Assembly (NCBI RefSeq): GCF_003590875.1
Contig: NZ_QYUN01000002.1
Location: 2,418,001 to 2,482,000, forward strand
From: Noviherbaspirillum cavernae
Lineage (GTDB): Bacteria; Pseudomonadota; Gammaproteobacteria; Burkholderiales; Burkholderiaceae_D
Reading direction: 5' to 3'
Length of the DNA stretch: 64,000 bases
A model generated the notes under the pieces. The model was not told the DNA's origin. It did no database searches and saw only the letters and a program-made list of their open reading frames with translations. The position numbers were made by a program, and so were the translations under genes. This document shows positions 35,132 to 43,881 of the stretch, in pieces (position 1 is the first letter of the stretch; every line of letters starts with the position of its first letter).

Positions 35132-37686
35132 GCGCCCTGCCCTTGCATTCATCCTCCTCTCGCTGGCAGCTGCGGCGCTGGCTGATCGGCGGCGAGTGGC
35201 GCACGCATCCGGTGCGGGCGCTGGTCGCGATCGGCGCGATTGCATTGGGTGTGGCGCTGGGCTTCGCGATTCATTTGATCAACGCCGCGGCCTTCAACGA
35301 ATTTTCCGCCGCCGTCAAAAGCCTGTCCGGGCAATCCGACCTGCAGGTGCGCGCTGTACAGCCGTTCTTCGACGAGGCGCTCTATCCGCAGCTTGCACAG
35401 CGCGACGGCATCGCGGTCGCCAGTCCAGTGCTGGAACTCGATGCCGTCGCGCCCGGCGAAACCAGCGCATTGAAAATCATCGGCATCGACGTGTTCCGTT
35501 CCGCCGCGATTGCGCCCGATCTGGTGGGGCAGGCGGCAGCAGACAAGCCGTTCGACACATTGGCGGACGATGCGGTTTTTCTTTCTCCGGCGGCGATGGA
35601 ATGGCTGCGGGTGAAAGCGGGCGACACACTGGAGCTTCGCAGCGGCACGCAGGTATTCGCGATGCGCGTCGCCGGCGGCCTGGTACGGGCGCATCCGGGC
35701 CAGCGCATCGGCGTGATGGATATCGCCGCCGCGCAATGGCGATTCAACAGGATCGGGCAGATTTCGCGCGTCGATCTGAAGCTGACGGAAGGTGTGGACC
35801 GGCCGGCATTCAAGGCATCCTTGTCGCAGGATCTGGGCGCATCCTTTCTTGTTACCGAAACCGCGGATCAGGAAGCAAGGGCCTCGAACATGTCGCGCGC
35901 CTATCGCGTCAACCTGAACATGCTGGCCATGATCGCCCTGTTTACCGGCGCATTTCTGGTGTTCTCCACGCAGGCCTTGTCCGTGCTGCGGCGGCGCAGC
36001 GAGCTTGCGCTGTTGCGCGTGGTCGGGCTGACGCGCCGGCAGTTGCTGACGCAGATTCTGCTGGAAGGCGCGGTGCTGGGCGTCATCGGCTCGCTGCTCG
36101 GTCTTGCCATTGGTTACGCAATGGCGGCAGCGGCGCTCCATCTCTTCGGCGGCGACCTCGGCGGCGGCTACTTTCCCGGTGTGAAGCCGACGGCGCATTT
36201 CTCATTGAGCGCCGCCGCACTATTTTTCCTGCTCGGCACCACAGTCGCCTTGCTCGGCTGTGCCAGTCCGGCACTCGAAGCGGCGCGTGCCAGGCCCGCA
36301 CAGGCGCTCAAATCCGGCAGCGAGGACGTGGCGCTGGCGCGACTGGCAACGCCGTGGCCGGCCATCGCCAGTCTCGTGCTCGGGGCCTTGTGCACACAGT
36401 TTCCTCCTGTCATGGGCTTGCCGATATTCGGCTATGTCGCCATCGCCCTGCTGCTGATCGGTGCCATTGCATTGATGCCGCCGCTGGCCGCGCTGGTGTT
36501 CTCGGCCTTGTCGGCGCTTGCAGAACGCCATTCGGCAAATGCCGTGGTCCGCCTCACGCTGGCGCGGCTGGCGAATGCGCCGAATCAGGCTTCCATCGCG
36601 CTGGGCGGCGTGCTGACGAGCTTCAGCCTGATGGTGGCGATGGCGATCATGGTGTCGAGCTTTCGCGTCTCGGTGAACGACTGGCTGACGCATCTGCTGT
36701 CGGCCGATCTCTACGTGCGTTCGGCGGCAGGCGGCAACACCGGCGGCTTGAATCCTGCGGAGCAGCAAGCCATCGTGGCGATACCCGGCGTGGCGCGCGG
36801 CGAATTCCAGCGCCACATGCAACTGGCGCTCGATCCCGCCCGCCCCAATGTCGCACTCATTGCGCGACGGATCGATGCGGATGATCCCGGCAAGGTCTTG
36901 CCGATGGCGGGCGAGTCCGTCTCGCCGACCCTCCACGCAGGCGCGATGCCGATATGGGTGTCGGAAGCCATGCTCGACCTCTACGGGTATACGGTCGGCC
37001 AACGGGTGATACTGCCGGTCGGCGTCCAGCCACGGGAGTTCATCGTCGCGGGCGTGTGGCGCGACTATGCGCGGCAATCGGGCGCGATCCAGATGCGGCT
37101 CGCCGACTATCAACTACTGACGGCCGACAAGGATGTAAACGATGTGGCGCTCTGGCTGCAAGCGGATGTGCCTGCGGCGCAAGTCGTCGATGCATTGAAG
37201 CGACTGCCCTTCGGCGGAGCGCTGGAGTTTGCGGAACCGAGCGAGATCCGCGCGATCAGCATGCGCATTTTCGATCGGAGTTTTGCAGTGACTTACCTGC
37301 TGGAGCTGGTGGCGATCGTGATCGGCCTGTTCGGCGTGGCGGCGACCTTCTCGGCGCAAACGCTGGCGCGGGCGAAGGAGTTCGGCATGTTGCGGCATAT
37401 CGGCGTGACGCGGCAGCAGATTCTGGCGATGCTGGCGGCGGAAGGCGGATTGCTGGCGCTGCTGGGGATTGTGGTGGGGTTTGTACTGGGAGGCGGCATC
37501 AGCCTGATCCTGGTGTTCATCGTGAATCCGCAGTCGTTTCATTGGACGATGCAGTTGCATTTGCCGTGGGGTGGGTTGTTGTTGGCTGCGGTGGTGCTGC
37601 TTGTTTCGGCGGCGGCGACGGCGCTGGCGGCGGGGAGGTATGCGGTGTCGGGGGAGGTGGTGAGGGCTGTGAGGGAGGATTGGTGA
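35128..37686 (+). CDS. FtsX-like ABC transporter permease (AttFG-like, fused, 852 aa)
   Basis: 852 residues. Membrane helix near residues 30-48 (ALVAIGAIALGVALGFAIHLI), a large periplasmic domain to about 260, then three helices of a FtsX core (about 265-400). More helices and a second periplasmic domain (about 505-700) come next, then a second FtsX core (about 705-845; ELVAIVIGLFGVAATFSAQTLARAKEFGMLRHIGVTRQQIL). Two FtsX cores in one chain mean a single polypeptide supplies both permease halves. Likely moves lipids or lipoproteins or pulls on an envelope substrate rather than pumping ions. Its 3' end is followed by a repeat and an IS481 insertion that separate it from the AttH-like gene. Confidence 0.87.
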   Translation: MSALPLHSSSSRWQLRRWLIGGEWRTHPVRALVAIGAIALGVALGFAIHLINAAAFNEFSAAVKSLSGQSDLQVRAVQPFFDEALYPQLAQRDGIAVASPVLELDAVAPGETSALKIIGIDVFRSAAIAPDLVGQAAADKPFDTLADDAVFLSPAAMEWLRVKAGDTLELRSGTQVFAMRVAGGLVRAHPGQRIGVMDIAAAQWRFNRIGQISRVDLKLTEGVDRPAFKASLSQDLGASFLVTETADQEARASNMSRAYRVNLNMLAMIALFTGAFLVFSTQALSVLRRRSELALLRVVGLTRRQLLTQILLEGAVLGVIGSLLGLAIGYAMAAAALHLFGGDLGGGYFPGVKPTAHFSLSAAALFFLLGTTVALLGCASPALEAARARPAQALKSGSEDVALARLATPWPAIASLVLGALCTQFPPVMGLPIFGYVAIALLLIGAIALMPPLAALVFSALSALAERHSANAVVRLTLARLANAPNQASIALGGVLTSFSLMVAMAIMVSSFRVSVNDWLTHLLSADLYVRSAAGGNTGGLNPAEQQAIVAIPGVARGEFQRHMQLALDPARPNVALIARRIDADDPGKVLPMAGESVSPTLHAGAMPIWVSEAMLDLYGYTVGQRVILPVGVQPREFIVAGVWRDYARQSGAIQMRLADYQLLTADKDVNDVALWLQADVPAAQVVDALKRLPFGGALEFAEPSEIRAISMRIFDRSFAVTYLLELVAIVIGLFGVAATFSAQTLARAKEFGMLRHIGVTRQQILAMLAAEGGLLALLGIVVGFVLGGGISLILVFIVNPQSFHWTMQLHLPWGGLLLAAVVLLVSAAATALAAGRYAVSGEVVRAVREDW

Positions 37687-37885
37687 TGGATGTCCTGATG
37701 TCATTCCGGCAGTTGATGTCATTGCGGCGCAGGGTGCAGCAGGGAATTTGGACAGCATGCTGTCCGCCTGCGGAACGGTTTGCGCTTGCAAGCGCAAACG
37801 CGCCGTGCAAGGGGGAATCCAGTGGCGTTCGCGGCGTAACGATGTCGCCGCTTCGTGGGGACAGGCCGGGGGTGGCCCGGCAGCC

Positions 37886-37905
37886 GGTTACTTTCTTTGC
37901 TTCGC
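37886..37905. repeat. Left arm of an extragenic palindrome split by IS481
   Basis: GGTTACTTTCTTTG (37886-37899) plus the 6-base target duplication CTTCGC (37900-37905). The other arm, CAAAGAAAGTAACC, is at 39201-39214, so before insertion the sequence was a perfect 14-bp stem with CTTCGC as the loop. The preceding bases 37740-37885 (GC-rich, with GGGGACAGGCCGGGGGTGGC) look like the rest of an extragenic repeat unit and hold no gene. Confidence 0.8.
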
Positions 37906-39194
37906 TGTATAGACCGGAGACATAGGTGACACTTGTGCCGGGACATAGGTAACACTTTCGGTATCCCAAAGATGCCGGAAGGATCATCCACCCATGTCCT
38001 GGAAAGCGATAGACACGATGACTCTGCGTCAGGAATTTCTCTCATTGGCCCGTCAGGAGGGAGTGAACATGAGTGCGCTATGTGCGCAGTTCGGCATCAG
38101 CCGCAAGACCGGCTACAGGCTATTGGCCCGCGTGGCCGAAGAGGGATTGGCCGGAATGGCTGACCGCTCGCGCCGGCCATTGCACAGCCCGCAGCGCACG
38201 GATGCCGACGTCGAGGAGCTGGTGGTCGGACTGCGCAAGGAACATCCGGCCTGGGGTGCACGCAAGCTGCAGCGGCGCTTGCGCGATCTGGGCCATCAAG
38301 GCATCCCGACACCCAGCACCATCACTCGCATCCTGCACCGGCACCATCTGGTCGATCCGCAGGCCAGTGAAGACAGTACGCCATGGACACGTTTCGAGCA
38401 TGCCGCACCCAACGATCTGTGGCAAATGGACTTCAAGGGCTGCTTCGAGACGGCCTCGGCTACCTGCCATCCGCTGACCGTCATTGACGACCACTCGCGC
38501 TACAACCTGACGCTTGCAGCCTGTGCCCGCCCCAACCGGGAACACGTACAGGCAGCACTGCAGGATGTGTTTCGCCGCCATGGCATGCCGGTCCGCATCA
38601 ACGCCGACAACGGCTCCCCCTGGGGCAGCCCGTCACGACATGAGCACGGCATCACCAGACTGACCATCTGGCTGATCCAGCTGGGCATCCAGATCAGCCA
38701 TAGTCGTCCAGCGCACCCGCAGACCAATGGCAAGAACGAACGCTTCCATCGCAGCCTGAAGCGCGAAGTGCTGCGAGGACAATGCTTCCGTGATCTGGAC
38801 GAGGCGCAGGAGGCGTTCGATGGCTGGCGGCAAGTGTACAACCATGAACGGCCGCATGAGGCGCTGGGACTGGCCACGCCGGTGACGCGTTACCGGCCCA
38901 GCCGGCGGGTCTATCCGGAGACATTGCCGGAGATTCATTACCGCGATGGCGATCTGGTACAGGTAGTGGGGTGGGACGGCAAGATCGTTGTGCAGGGGCG
39001 CCGCTTCAGGGTCTCCAATGCCTTGCACACGCATCCGATTGCGGCTCGTCCGCATCCTCGGCAGGACGGCGTGTTCGATCTGTACTTTGCGCACCATCGC
39101 TTCGGCCAGATCGACTTGCGCACGACAAAAGGAGACGATTAAATGTGTTACCTATGTCCCGGCACATCTGTTACCCATGTCCCGAGTCTGTACA
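37906..39194 (+). mobile_element. IS481-family insertion sequence with 50-bp terminal repeats and 6-bp target duplication
   Basis: 1289 bp. Terminal inverted repeats of 50 bp (37906-37955, starting TGTATAGACC; 39145-39194, ending TCTGTACA) are imperfect in the outer half and identical over the inner stretch GTGCCGGGACATAGGTAACAC (minus one base here). Both begin TGT and end ACA as expected. CTTCGC is duplicated at 37900-37905 and 39195-39200. One intact transposase gene lies inside, so the copy looks recent and potentially active. Confidence 0.93.
37994..39142 (+). CDS. IS481-family transposase
   Basis: 382 residues. N-terminal helix-turn-helix (MSALCAQFGISRKTGYRLL near residues 26-44), HTH_29/32-like middle part, then an rve integrase core: Asp in LWQMDFKG, Asp in INADNGSPW and Glu in NGKNERFHRSLKREVL form the DDE triad. 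The C-terminus has YNHERPHEALGLATPVTRY and a basic tail. The reading frame is complete between the two terminal repeats. Confidence 0.95.
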   Translation: MSWKAIDTMTLRQEFLSLARQEGVNMSALCAQFGISRKTGYRLLARVAEEGLAGMADRSRRPLHSPQRTDADVEELVVGLRKEHPAWGARKLQRRLRDLGHQGIPTPSTITRILHRHHLVDPQASEDSTPWTRFEHAAPNDLWQMDFKGCFETASATCHPLTVIDDHSRYNLTLAACARPNREHVQAALQDVFRRHGMPVRINADNGSPWGSPSRHEHGITRLTIWLIQLGIQISHSRPAHPQTNGKNERFHRSLKREVLRGQCFRDLDEAQEAFDGWRQVYNHERPHEALGLATPVTRYRPSRRVYPETLPEIHYRDGDLVQVVGWDGKIVVQGRRFRVSNALHTHPIAARPHPRQDGVFDLYFAHHRFGQIDLRTTKGDD

Positions 39195-39255
39195 CTTCGC
39201 CAAAGAAAGTAACCAAAGAAAGGCGACCGCAAGCCGCTGCCCCTTCGGGGTCCCC

Positions 39256-39349
39256 GAACAAACGGGAGCCAAAGCGGGAAGCGAAACGAACTCGCCCTTC
39301 GGGCTCAGACATGTTTCGCTTCTTTATCCGCTTTGGCTCCCGTTTGTTC
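39256..39349. repeat. Long inverted repeat upstream of the AttH-like gene
   Basis: A perfect 22-bp arm GAACAAACGGGAGCCAAAGC (plus GG) at 39256-39277 pairs with 39328-39349. An inner pair AGCGAAAC/GTTTCGCT at 39280-39287 and 39313-39320 extends the hairpin. It is part of the extragenic repeat unit whose left part was split by IS481. It lies across the apparent start of the next gene. Confidence 0.85.
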
Positions 39350-40480
39350 GGCAGCGTCCCAGCGGATGAACGACAACTGCTGGGGACACGACCGGCATGG
39401 TGTTTAAAAAACTGTATCGGATGGCTTGCGTACCTGCTTATCGTTTTTTCCTCAATCGCATTCGCCGCTCCTCCGCAATTCTCTCCAGTCCTGCCCGACT
39501 CTCCCCTCACCTTCCCCCGCGACTTCGGCGCTCATCCCGACTTCCGCATCGAATGGTGGTACGCCACCGGCTGGCTGGAAACACCTGACAAGAAGCCGCT
39601 CGGCTTCCAGATCACGTTCTTCCGCTCCGCCACGGAGCACGATGCGGACAATCCAAGCCGCTTCGCGCCGCGCCAGTTGATCATCGCGCATGCGGCTATT
39701 TTCGATCACGCCGTCGGCAGGCTGCTGCACGATCAACGATCTGCACGGCAAGGTTTTGATCTTGCCTATGCACGTGAAGGCAATACGGATGTCAAGCTGG
39801 ATGACTGGCGGCTCGTGCGCGGCGACGACGGACAATATCGCGCGATCATCAAGGCGCGTGATTTCACGCTGGAGCTCTCGCTCACGCCGTCGCAGGCACC
39901 ACTGCCGCAAGGCGATGGCGGATTTTCGCGCAAGGGGCCGAAGCCCGAACAGGCCAGTTATTACTACAGCGAGCCGCATTTGCAGGTGACGGGTACAGTC
40001 GTTCGCAATGGCAAGCGCGTCAAGGTGAGCGGCACGGCCTGGCTCGACCATGAGTGGTCAACCAGCGTGCTTGATCCCGACGCCGCTGGATGGGATTGGA
40101 TTGGCATCAATCTGGATGACGGTTCGGCGCTGATGGCATTCCGGATTCGCGGCAAGAGCGGTGATAAGCTGTGGGCGCATGCGGCGCTGCGCGACAAGTC
40201 CGGCAGACTCAAGCAATTCGCGCCGGACCAGGTGGAGTTCATCCCGCAACGCAACTGGCGCTCGCCGCGCACCAATGCAACCTATCCGGTGGCGATGCGG
40301 ATCCGCACCGGCGACATGACGTGGGAACTGAACCCTTTGCAGGACGACCAGGAACTCGACTCGCGGCAATCGACCGGGGCGGTGTATTGGGAGGGTGCCG
40401 TCACAGTCACGCGCGATGGAAGGCCCGCCGGGCGCGGCTATCTTGAAATGACCGGCTACGTGAAACCACTGAAACTATGA
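39311..40480 (+). CDS. AttH / carotenoid-1,2-hydratase-like lipocalin protein, start uncertain
   Basis: The conserved part has a signal-like segment (WLAYLLIVFSSIAFA) followed by the AttH/CrtC lipocalin-type fold (FRIEWWYATGWLE, FQITFFRSATEHD, GTAWLDHEWSTSVLDPDAAGWDWIG, GAVYWEGAV). The first ATG in this frame after the IS is at 39311, inside the repeat hairpin, giving 389 residues with an odd N-terminal extension. In the next frame, ATG at 39397 reads MVFKKLYR, a good positively charged signal-peptide start. Removing one A from the A6 run at 39406-39411 would join it to the conserved frame, so a one-base indel or sequencing error is likely. Functionally it belongs with the ABC pair at 34472 and 35128. 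It overlaps the next gene (ATGA). Confidence 0.7.
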   Translation: MFRFFIRFGSRLFGSVPADERQLLGTRPAWCLKNCIGWLAYLLIVFSSIAFAAPPQFSPVLPDSPLTFPRDFGAHPDFRIEWWYATGWLETPDKKPLGFQITFFRSATEHDADNPSRFAPRQLIIAHAAIFDHAVGRLLHDQRSARQGFDLAYAREGNTDVKLDDWRLVRGDDGQYRAIIKARDFTLELSLTPSQAPLPQGDGGFSRKGPKPEQASYYYSEPHLQVTGTVVRNGKRVKVSGTAWLDHEWSTSVLDPDAAGWDWIGINLDDGSALMAFRIRGKSGDKLWAHAALRDKSGRLKQFAPDQVEFIPQRNWRSPRTNATYPVAMRIRTGDMTWELNPLQDDQELDSRQSTGAVYWEGAVTVTRDGRPAGRGYLEMTGYVKPLKL

Positions 40481-42270
40481 GCGAAACCAATTCCAGAGAA
40501 CTCAAAAAAGGCAGCCTGGCGATGCTCGGCAAGCTGTTGCCGTTTCTTGCCCCCTACAAGAAGCAGTTCGTACTCGCAGGCATCGCACTGGTGGTAGCGG
40601 CCGGAGCGACGCTCGCAATTCCCTATGCCTTCAAGCAGATGATCGATATCGGCTTCGGACTCGGCGCGGCGAATTCGAACGACCCGACGCACATCGACCG
40701 CTATTTCCTTGCGCTGTTCGGCGTTGCCTGCGTGCTTGCGCTGGCGACGGCGGCGCGCTTTTACACGGTGTCGTGGCTGGGCGAGCGCGTGACCGCCGAT
40801 CTGCGCAACAGCGTGTACAGCCATGTGGTCACGCAAAGCCCGGCATTTTTCGAAACCACGCAGACCGGCGAAGTCCTGTCGCGCCTGACCACCGACACCA
40901 CCCTGATCCAGACGCTGGTCGGCACCAGCATTTCGATGGCGCTACGCAACGCACTGCTGTTCGTCGGCGGACTCGTGATGTTGTTCGTGACCAGCGTCAA
41001 ATTGAGCTCGATCATCGTCGTGCTGCTGGCCGCCGTCGTGCTGCCGATCGTGTTCTTCGGCCGCCGCGTGCGCAAGCTGTCGCGCGACTCGCAGGACCGG
41101 GTGGCCGACGCATCCGCACTGGCCGGCGAGATACTGAACGCGATGCCAACCGTACAGGCCTTCACCAGCGAGAAGGAAGAAGCCGGGCGCTTCGGCGCAT
41201 CGGTCGAACGCGCCTTCGGCACCGCCATGCAGCGCATCCGCGCCCGCTCCCAGTTGACGGCCATCGCCATCCTGCTGGTGTTCGGCGCAATCGTGTTCGT
41301 GCTGTGGCTGGGCGCGCATGCGGTACTTCAAGGACGCATGACGGCGGGCGAGCTGGGACAGTTCGTCCTCTACGCCACCCTCGTGGCAGGCGCGATCGGC
41401 GCCCTGTCCGAAGTGATGGGCGACGCACAGCGTGCCGCCGGTGCGGCCGAACGCCTGCTGGAACTGGTCGCGTTACGCTCGGCGATACAGTCCCCCGCAC
41501 AGCCCCGCGTCTTGCCGCCGCGTACGGAAAACGGCGCGGCGCTGAACATGGACAACGTCACCTTCCATTACCCTTCCCGCCCGCAGGACGCGGCGCTGTC
41601 GCACTTCTCGCTGGATATCCGGCCGGGCGAAACGGTCGCCATCGTCGGCCCCTCCGGCGCAGGCAAGACCACCCTGTTCCAGCTGCTGCTGCGCTTCTAC
41701 GATCCGCAGCAAGGCACGATCACGCTCGACGGCATCGACATCCGGCAACTCGACCTGCACGTGCTGCGCGGCGCGATCGGCGTGGTGCCGCAGGACACCG
41801 TCATCTTTTCCGCCAACGCGATGGAAAACATCCGCTACGGCCGCGCGCACGCGACCGATGCCGAAGTCATCGCCACCGCCAAACTGGCCGCCGCGCACGA
41901 ATTCATCGAACGCCTGCCCGACGGCTACCACTCCTTCCTCGGCGAACGCGGCGTGCGCCTGTCCGGCGGACAGCGCCAGCGCATCGCCATCGCCCGCGCC
42001 CTGTTGAAAAATCCCCCGCTCCTGCTGCTCGACGAAGCCACCAGTGCACTCGACGCGGAATCCGAACGGCTGGTGCAGGGAGCGCTGGAAGCGGCGATGA
42101 TAGACCGCACCACACTCGTCATCGCACACCGCCTCGCAACCGTGCAGCGCGCCGACCGCATCATCGTGATGGAGTATGGCCGCATCGTGGAAAGCGGGAC
42201 GCATGCCTCGCTGGTGACGCAAGGCGGTTTGTATGCGAGTCTGGCGGCCTTGCAATTCGGGCAAGCATAA
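40477..42270 (+). CDS. ABC transporter, fused permease-ATPase (MsbA/BmrA-like half-transporter)
   Basis: 597 residues. N-terminal six-helix type IV exporter domain (about 20-310; FLAPYKKQFVLAGIALVVAAGATLAIPYAFKQM as first helix, TTDTTLIQTLVG intracellular loop). The ATPase domain follows: Walker A GPSGAGKTT near 391, Q-loop PQDTVIFSANAMENIRYG near 432, signature LSGGQRQR near 492, Walker B LLLLDEATSALD near 512, H-loop VIAHRLAT near 545. It works as a homodimer and probably flips or exports a lipid or hydrophobic compound. Translationally coupled to the AttH-like gene. Confidence 0.92.
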   Translation: MSETNSRELKKGSLAMLGKLLPFLAPYKKQFVLAGIALVVAAGATLAIPYAFKQMIDIGFGLGAANSNDPTHIDRYFLALFGVACVLALATAARFYTVSWLGERVTADLRNSVYSHVVTQSPAFFETTQTGEVLSRLTTDTTLIQTLVGTSISMALRNALLFVGGLVMLFVTSVKLSSIIVVLLAAVVLPIVFFGRRVRKLSRDSQDRVADASALAGEILNAMPTVQAFTSEKEEAGRFGASVERAFGTAMQRIRARSQLTAIAILLVFGAIVFVLWLGAHAVLQGRMTAGELGQFVLYATLVAGAIGALSEVMGDAQRAAGAAERLLELVALRSAIQSPAQPRVLPPRTENGAALNMDNVTFHYPSRPQDAALSHFSLDIRPGETVAIVGPSGAGKTTLFQLLLRFYDPQQGTITLDGIDIRQLDLHVLRGAIGVVPQDTVIFSANAMENIRYGRAHATDAEVIATAKLAAAHEFIERLPDGYHSFLGERGVRLSGGQRQRIAIARALLKNPPLLLLDEATSALDAESERLVQGALEAAMIDRTTLVIAHRLATVQRADRIIVMEYGRIVESGTHASLVTQGGLYASLAALQFGQA

Positions 42271-42469
42271 CGATCGCCGCTGCAGGGCACGGAATGTGCG
42301 GTCCTCGACGAACCGCTGTGCAGAATTTGCGGGAACGTCCGTATTTCGCGGTTGATATTGCGTTCTACAACGCACTTGCAATCTTGACAATCAAGCCTCG
42401 CCCCGCTGATCGCCTCGAACAAGGGAATCAAAGAAGAACCGTTGGAAACTATGCGTTTCAAGTTCCGCC

Positions 42470-42648
42470 ATGAATAAAGTTGAAGCGTTTCATAATTTGG
42501 TAAGCGGATTGATATCGAAGATTCATAAGAACAATAGTCAAATCCGGATACTCGAAATCCTCCGTGACACCCTCCCCCCAAACTGATGAGCGGCGAAGTA
42601 CGGGTGGCGCTCACCGAACCTCGCAGCAGGAATCTGGTTTATGGATAA
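42470..42648 (+). pseudogene. hsdS: hsdS remnant: C-terminal end of a type I restriction specificity subunit
   Basis: From 42470 the frame reads KVEAFHNLVSGLISKIHKN and then NSQIRILEILRDTLPP, the coiled-coil and tail of HsdS proteins. It stops early; in the next frame, after a run of six C (42573-42579 region), it continues as KLMSGEVRVALTEPRSRNL and ends at 42648, overlapping the next start. One more C would make it continuous (RDTLPPKLMSGEVRV). The DNA-recognition domains are missing. Together with the RhuM and hsdR pieces it marks a decayed type I restriction locus. Confidence 0.75.
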
Positions 42649-43579
42649 ACAAAATCAAATCCAGATCTATCAGTCCAACGATGGCAAGACGCAAATCGAG
42701 GTCCGGCTGGGGCAAGAGTCCGTCTGGCTGACGCAGGCCCAAATGGTCGATTTGTTCGGACGTGACCAGTCGGTGGTCTCCCGTCATATCCGCAATGCCT
42801 TGAGCGAGGGCGAAGTGTCCGAAAAAAGCAATATGCAAAAAGTGCATATTGCAAATTCCGACAAGCCGGTTGCCTTATATGACCTTGATGTTGTGATTTC
42901 GGTGGGCTACCGCATCAAATCCGCGCAAGGCGTCCAGTTCCGCCGTTGGGCCACCAATATCCTGCGCCAGCATCTGGTTCAGGGCTACACGCTGCATCAG
43001 ACCCGTTTCGAGCAAAACGCCGCCGAGCTAGAGCAGGCTCTGGCGCTGATCCGCAAAGCGGCCCGCTCGCCGGCCATCACTGCGGAGATGGGTAGCGGCT
43101 TGGTGGAGATCGTCAGTCGCTATACCCAGACCTTCCTCTGGCTGCAACGCTACGATGAGGGCATGTTGAACGAACCCGATGGCCAGACCGCTGGCCAGTT
43201 GTCCACAGAGAAAGAGGCGATGGCTGCGCTGGGTGCCTTGAAGATGTCGCTGATCGGGCGCGGAGAAACGACGGACCTGTTCGCCCGACCACGTGGCGAT
43301 GGCTTGGGGGCGTTGCTGGGCAATCTGGACCAGTCTGTTTTCGGCGAGCCGGCCTATCCAACAGTGAAGAGCAAGGCCGCACACCTGCTCTATTTCGTGG
43401 TCAAGAATCATCCTTTTGCTGATGGCAACAAGCGCAGCGGCGCGTTTCTGTTCGTCGATTTTCTTTATCGCAATGGCCGCCTGCTGGATGCGCGGGGCAG
43501 CCGCTCATCAACGACACAGGCCTGGCGGCGCTCACTCTACTGGTGGCGGAGTCGGCCCCCAAGCAGAAGGAAACGCTGA
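42641..43579 (+). CDS. RhuM-Fic protein (virulence-RhuM N-domain plus Fic/DOC domain), C-terminus frameshifted
   Basis: 312 residues. Residues about 1-120 are the RhuM-type domain (VWLTQAQMVDLFGRDQSVVSRHIRNAL, ALYDLDVVISVGYRIKSAQGVQFRRWA). The C-terminal part is a Fic/DOC fold with the full motif HPFADGNKRSGAFLF. Such proteins lie commonly between hsdS and hsdR. The frame changes after LLDARG: with one extra G in the G4 run at 43494-43497 it would continue QPLINDTGLAALTLLVAES and end at 43621-43623. So the last about 40 residues are aberrant, while the Fic motif is intact. Function (AMPylation, or accessory to the restriction system) is unproven. Confidence 0.8.
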   Translation: MDKQNQIQIYQSNDGKTQIEVRLGQESVWLTQAQMVDLFGRDQSVVSRHIRNALSEGEVSEKSNMQKVHIANSDKPVALYDLDVVISVGYRIKSAQGVQFRRWATNILRQHLVQGYTLHQTRFEQNAAELEQALALIRKAARSPAITAEMGSGLVEIVSRYTQTFLWLQRYDEGMLNEPDGQTAGQLSTEKEAMAALGALKMSLIGRGETTDLFARPRGDGLGALLGNLDQSVFGEPAYPTVKSKAAHLLYFVVKNHPFADGNKRSGAFLFVDFLYRNGRLLDARGSRSSTTQAWRRSLYWWRSRPPSRRKR

Positions 43580-43635
43580 TCCGTTTGATCATGAACATGC
43601 TGGCGTCCCCAAAAAACGCATAAGAGAGAGCCACT

Positions 43636-43851
43636 TTGAGCAGACTCACCGAATCCGCCATTGAAGAGTTCGCCATTCGGCAGTTGGAGCGCCTGGGATA
43701 TACGCATCTCCGCGGCCCTGACATCGCTCCCGATAGCGAACGCCCCGAGCGCGGTAACTACGCCGAGGTATTCCTGAGCGGACGGCTGGAGCAGGCGGTC
43801 AGGCGCATCAACTCCAGGCGGCCTGACCCTGAAAGCCGCATACCCATTTAA
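43636..43851 (+). pseudogene. hsdR: hsdR remnant: N-terminal end of a type I restriction endonuclease
   Basis: 71 codons whose first about 60 (LTESAIEEFAIRQLERLGY, then LRGPDIAPDSERPERGNYAEV and LEQAVRRIN) match the start of HsdR proteins. Normal HsdR exceeds 900 residues. The match ends around 43815, and the remaining codons run into the thyA upstream region, so a deletion removed the rest of the gene. No nuclease or helicase motif remains. Confidence 0.8.
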
Positions 43852-43881
43852 AATAGCGTCACCCAACGAAAAGACCTTCCC

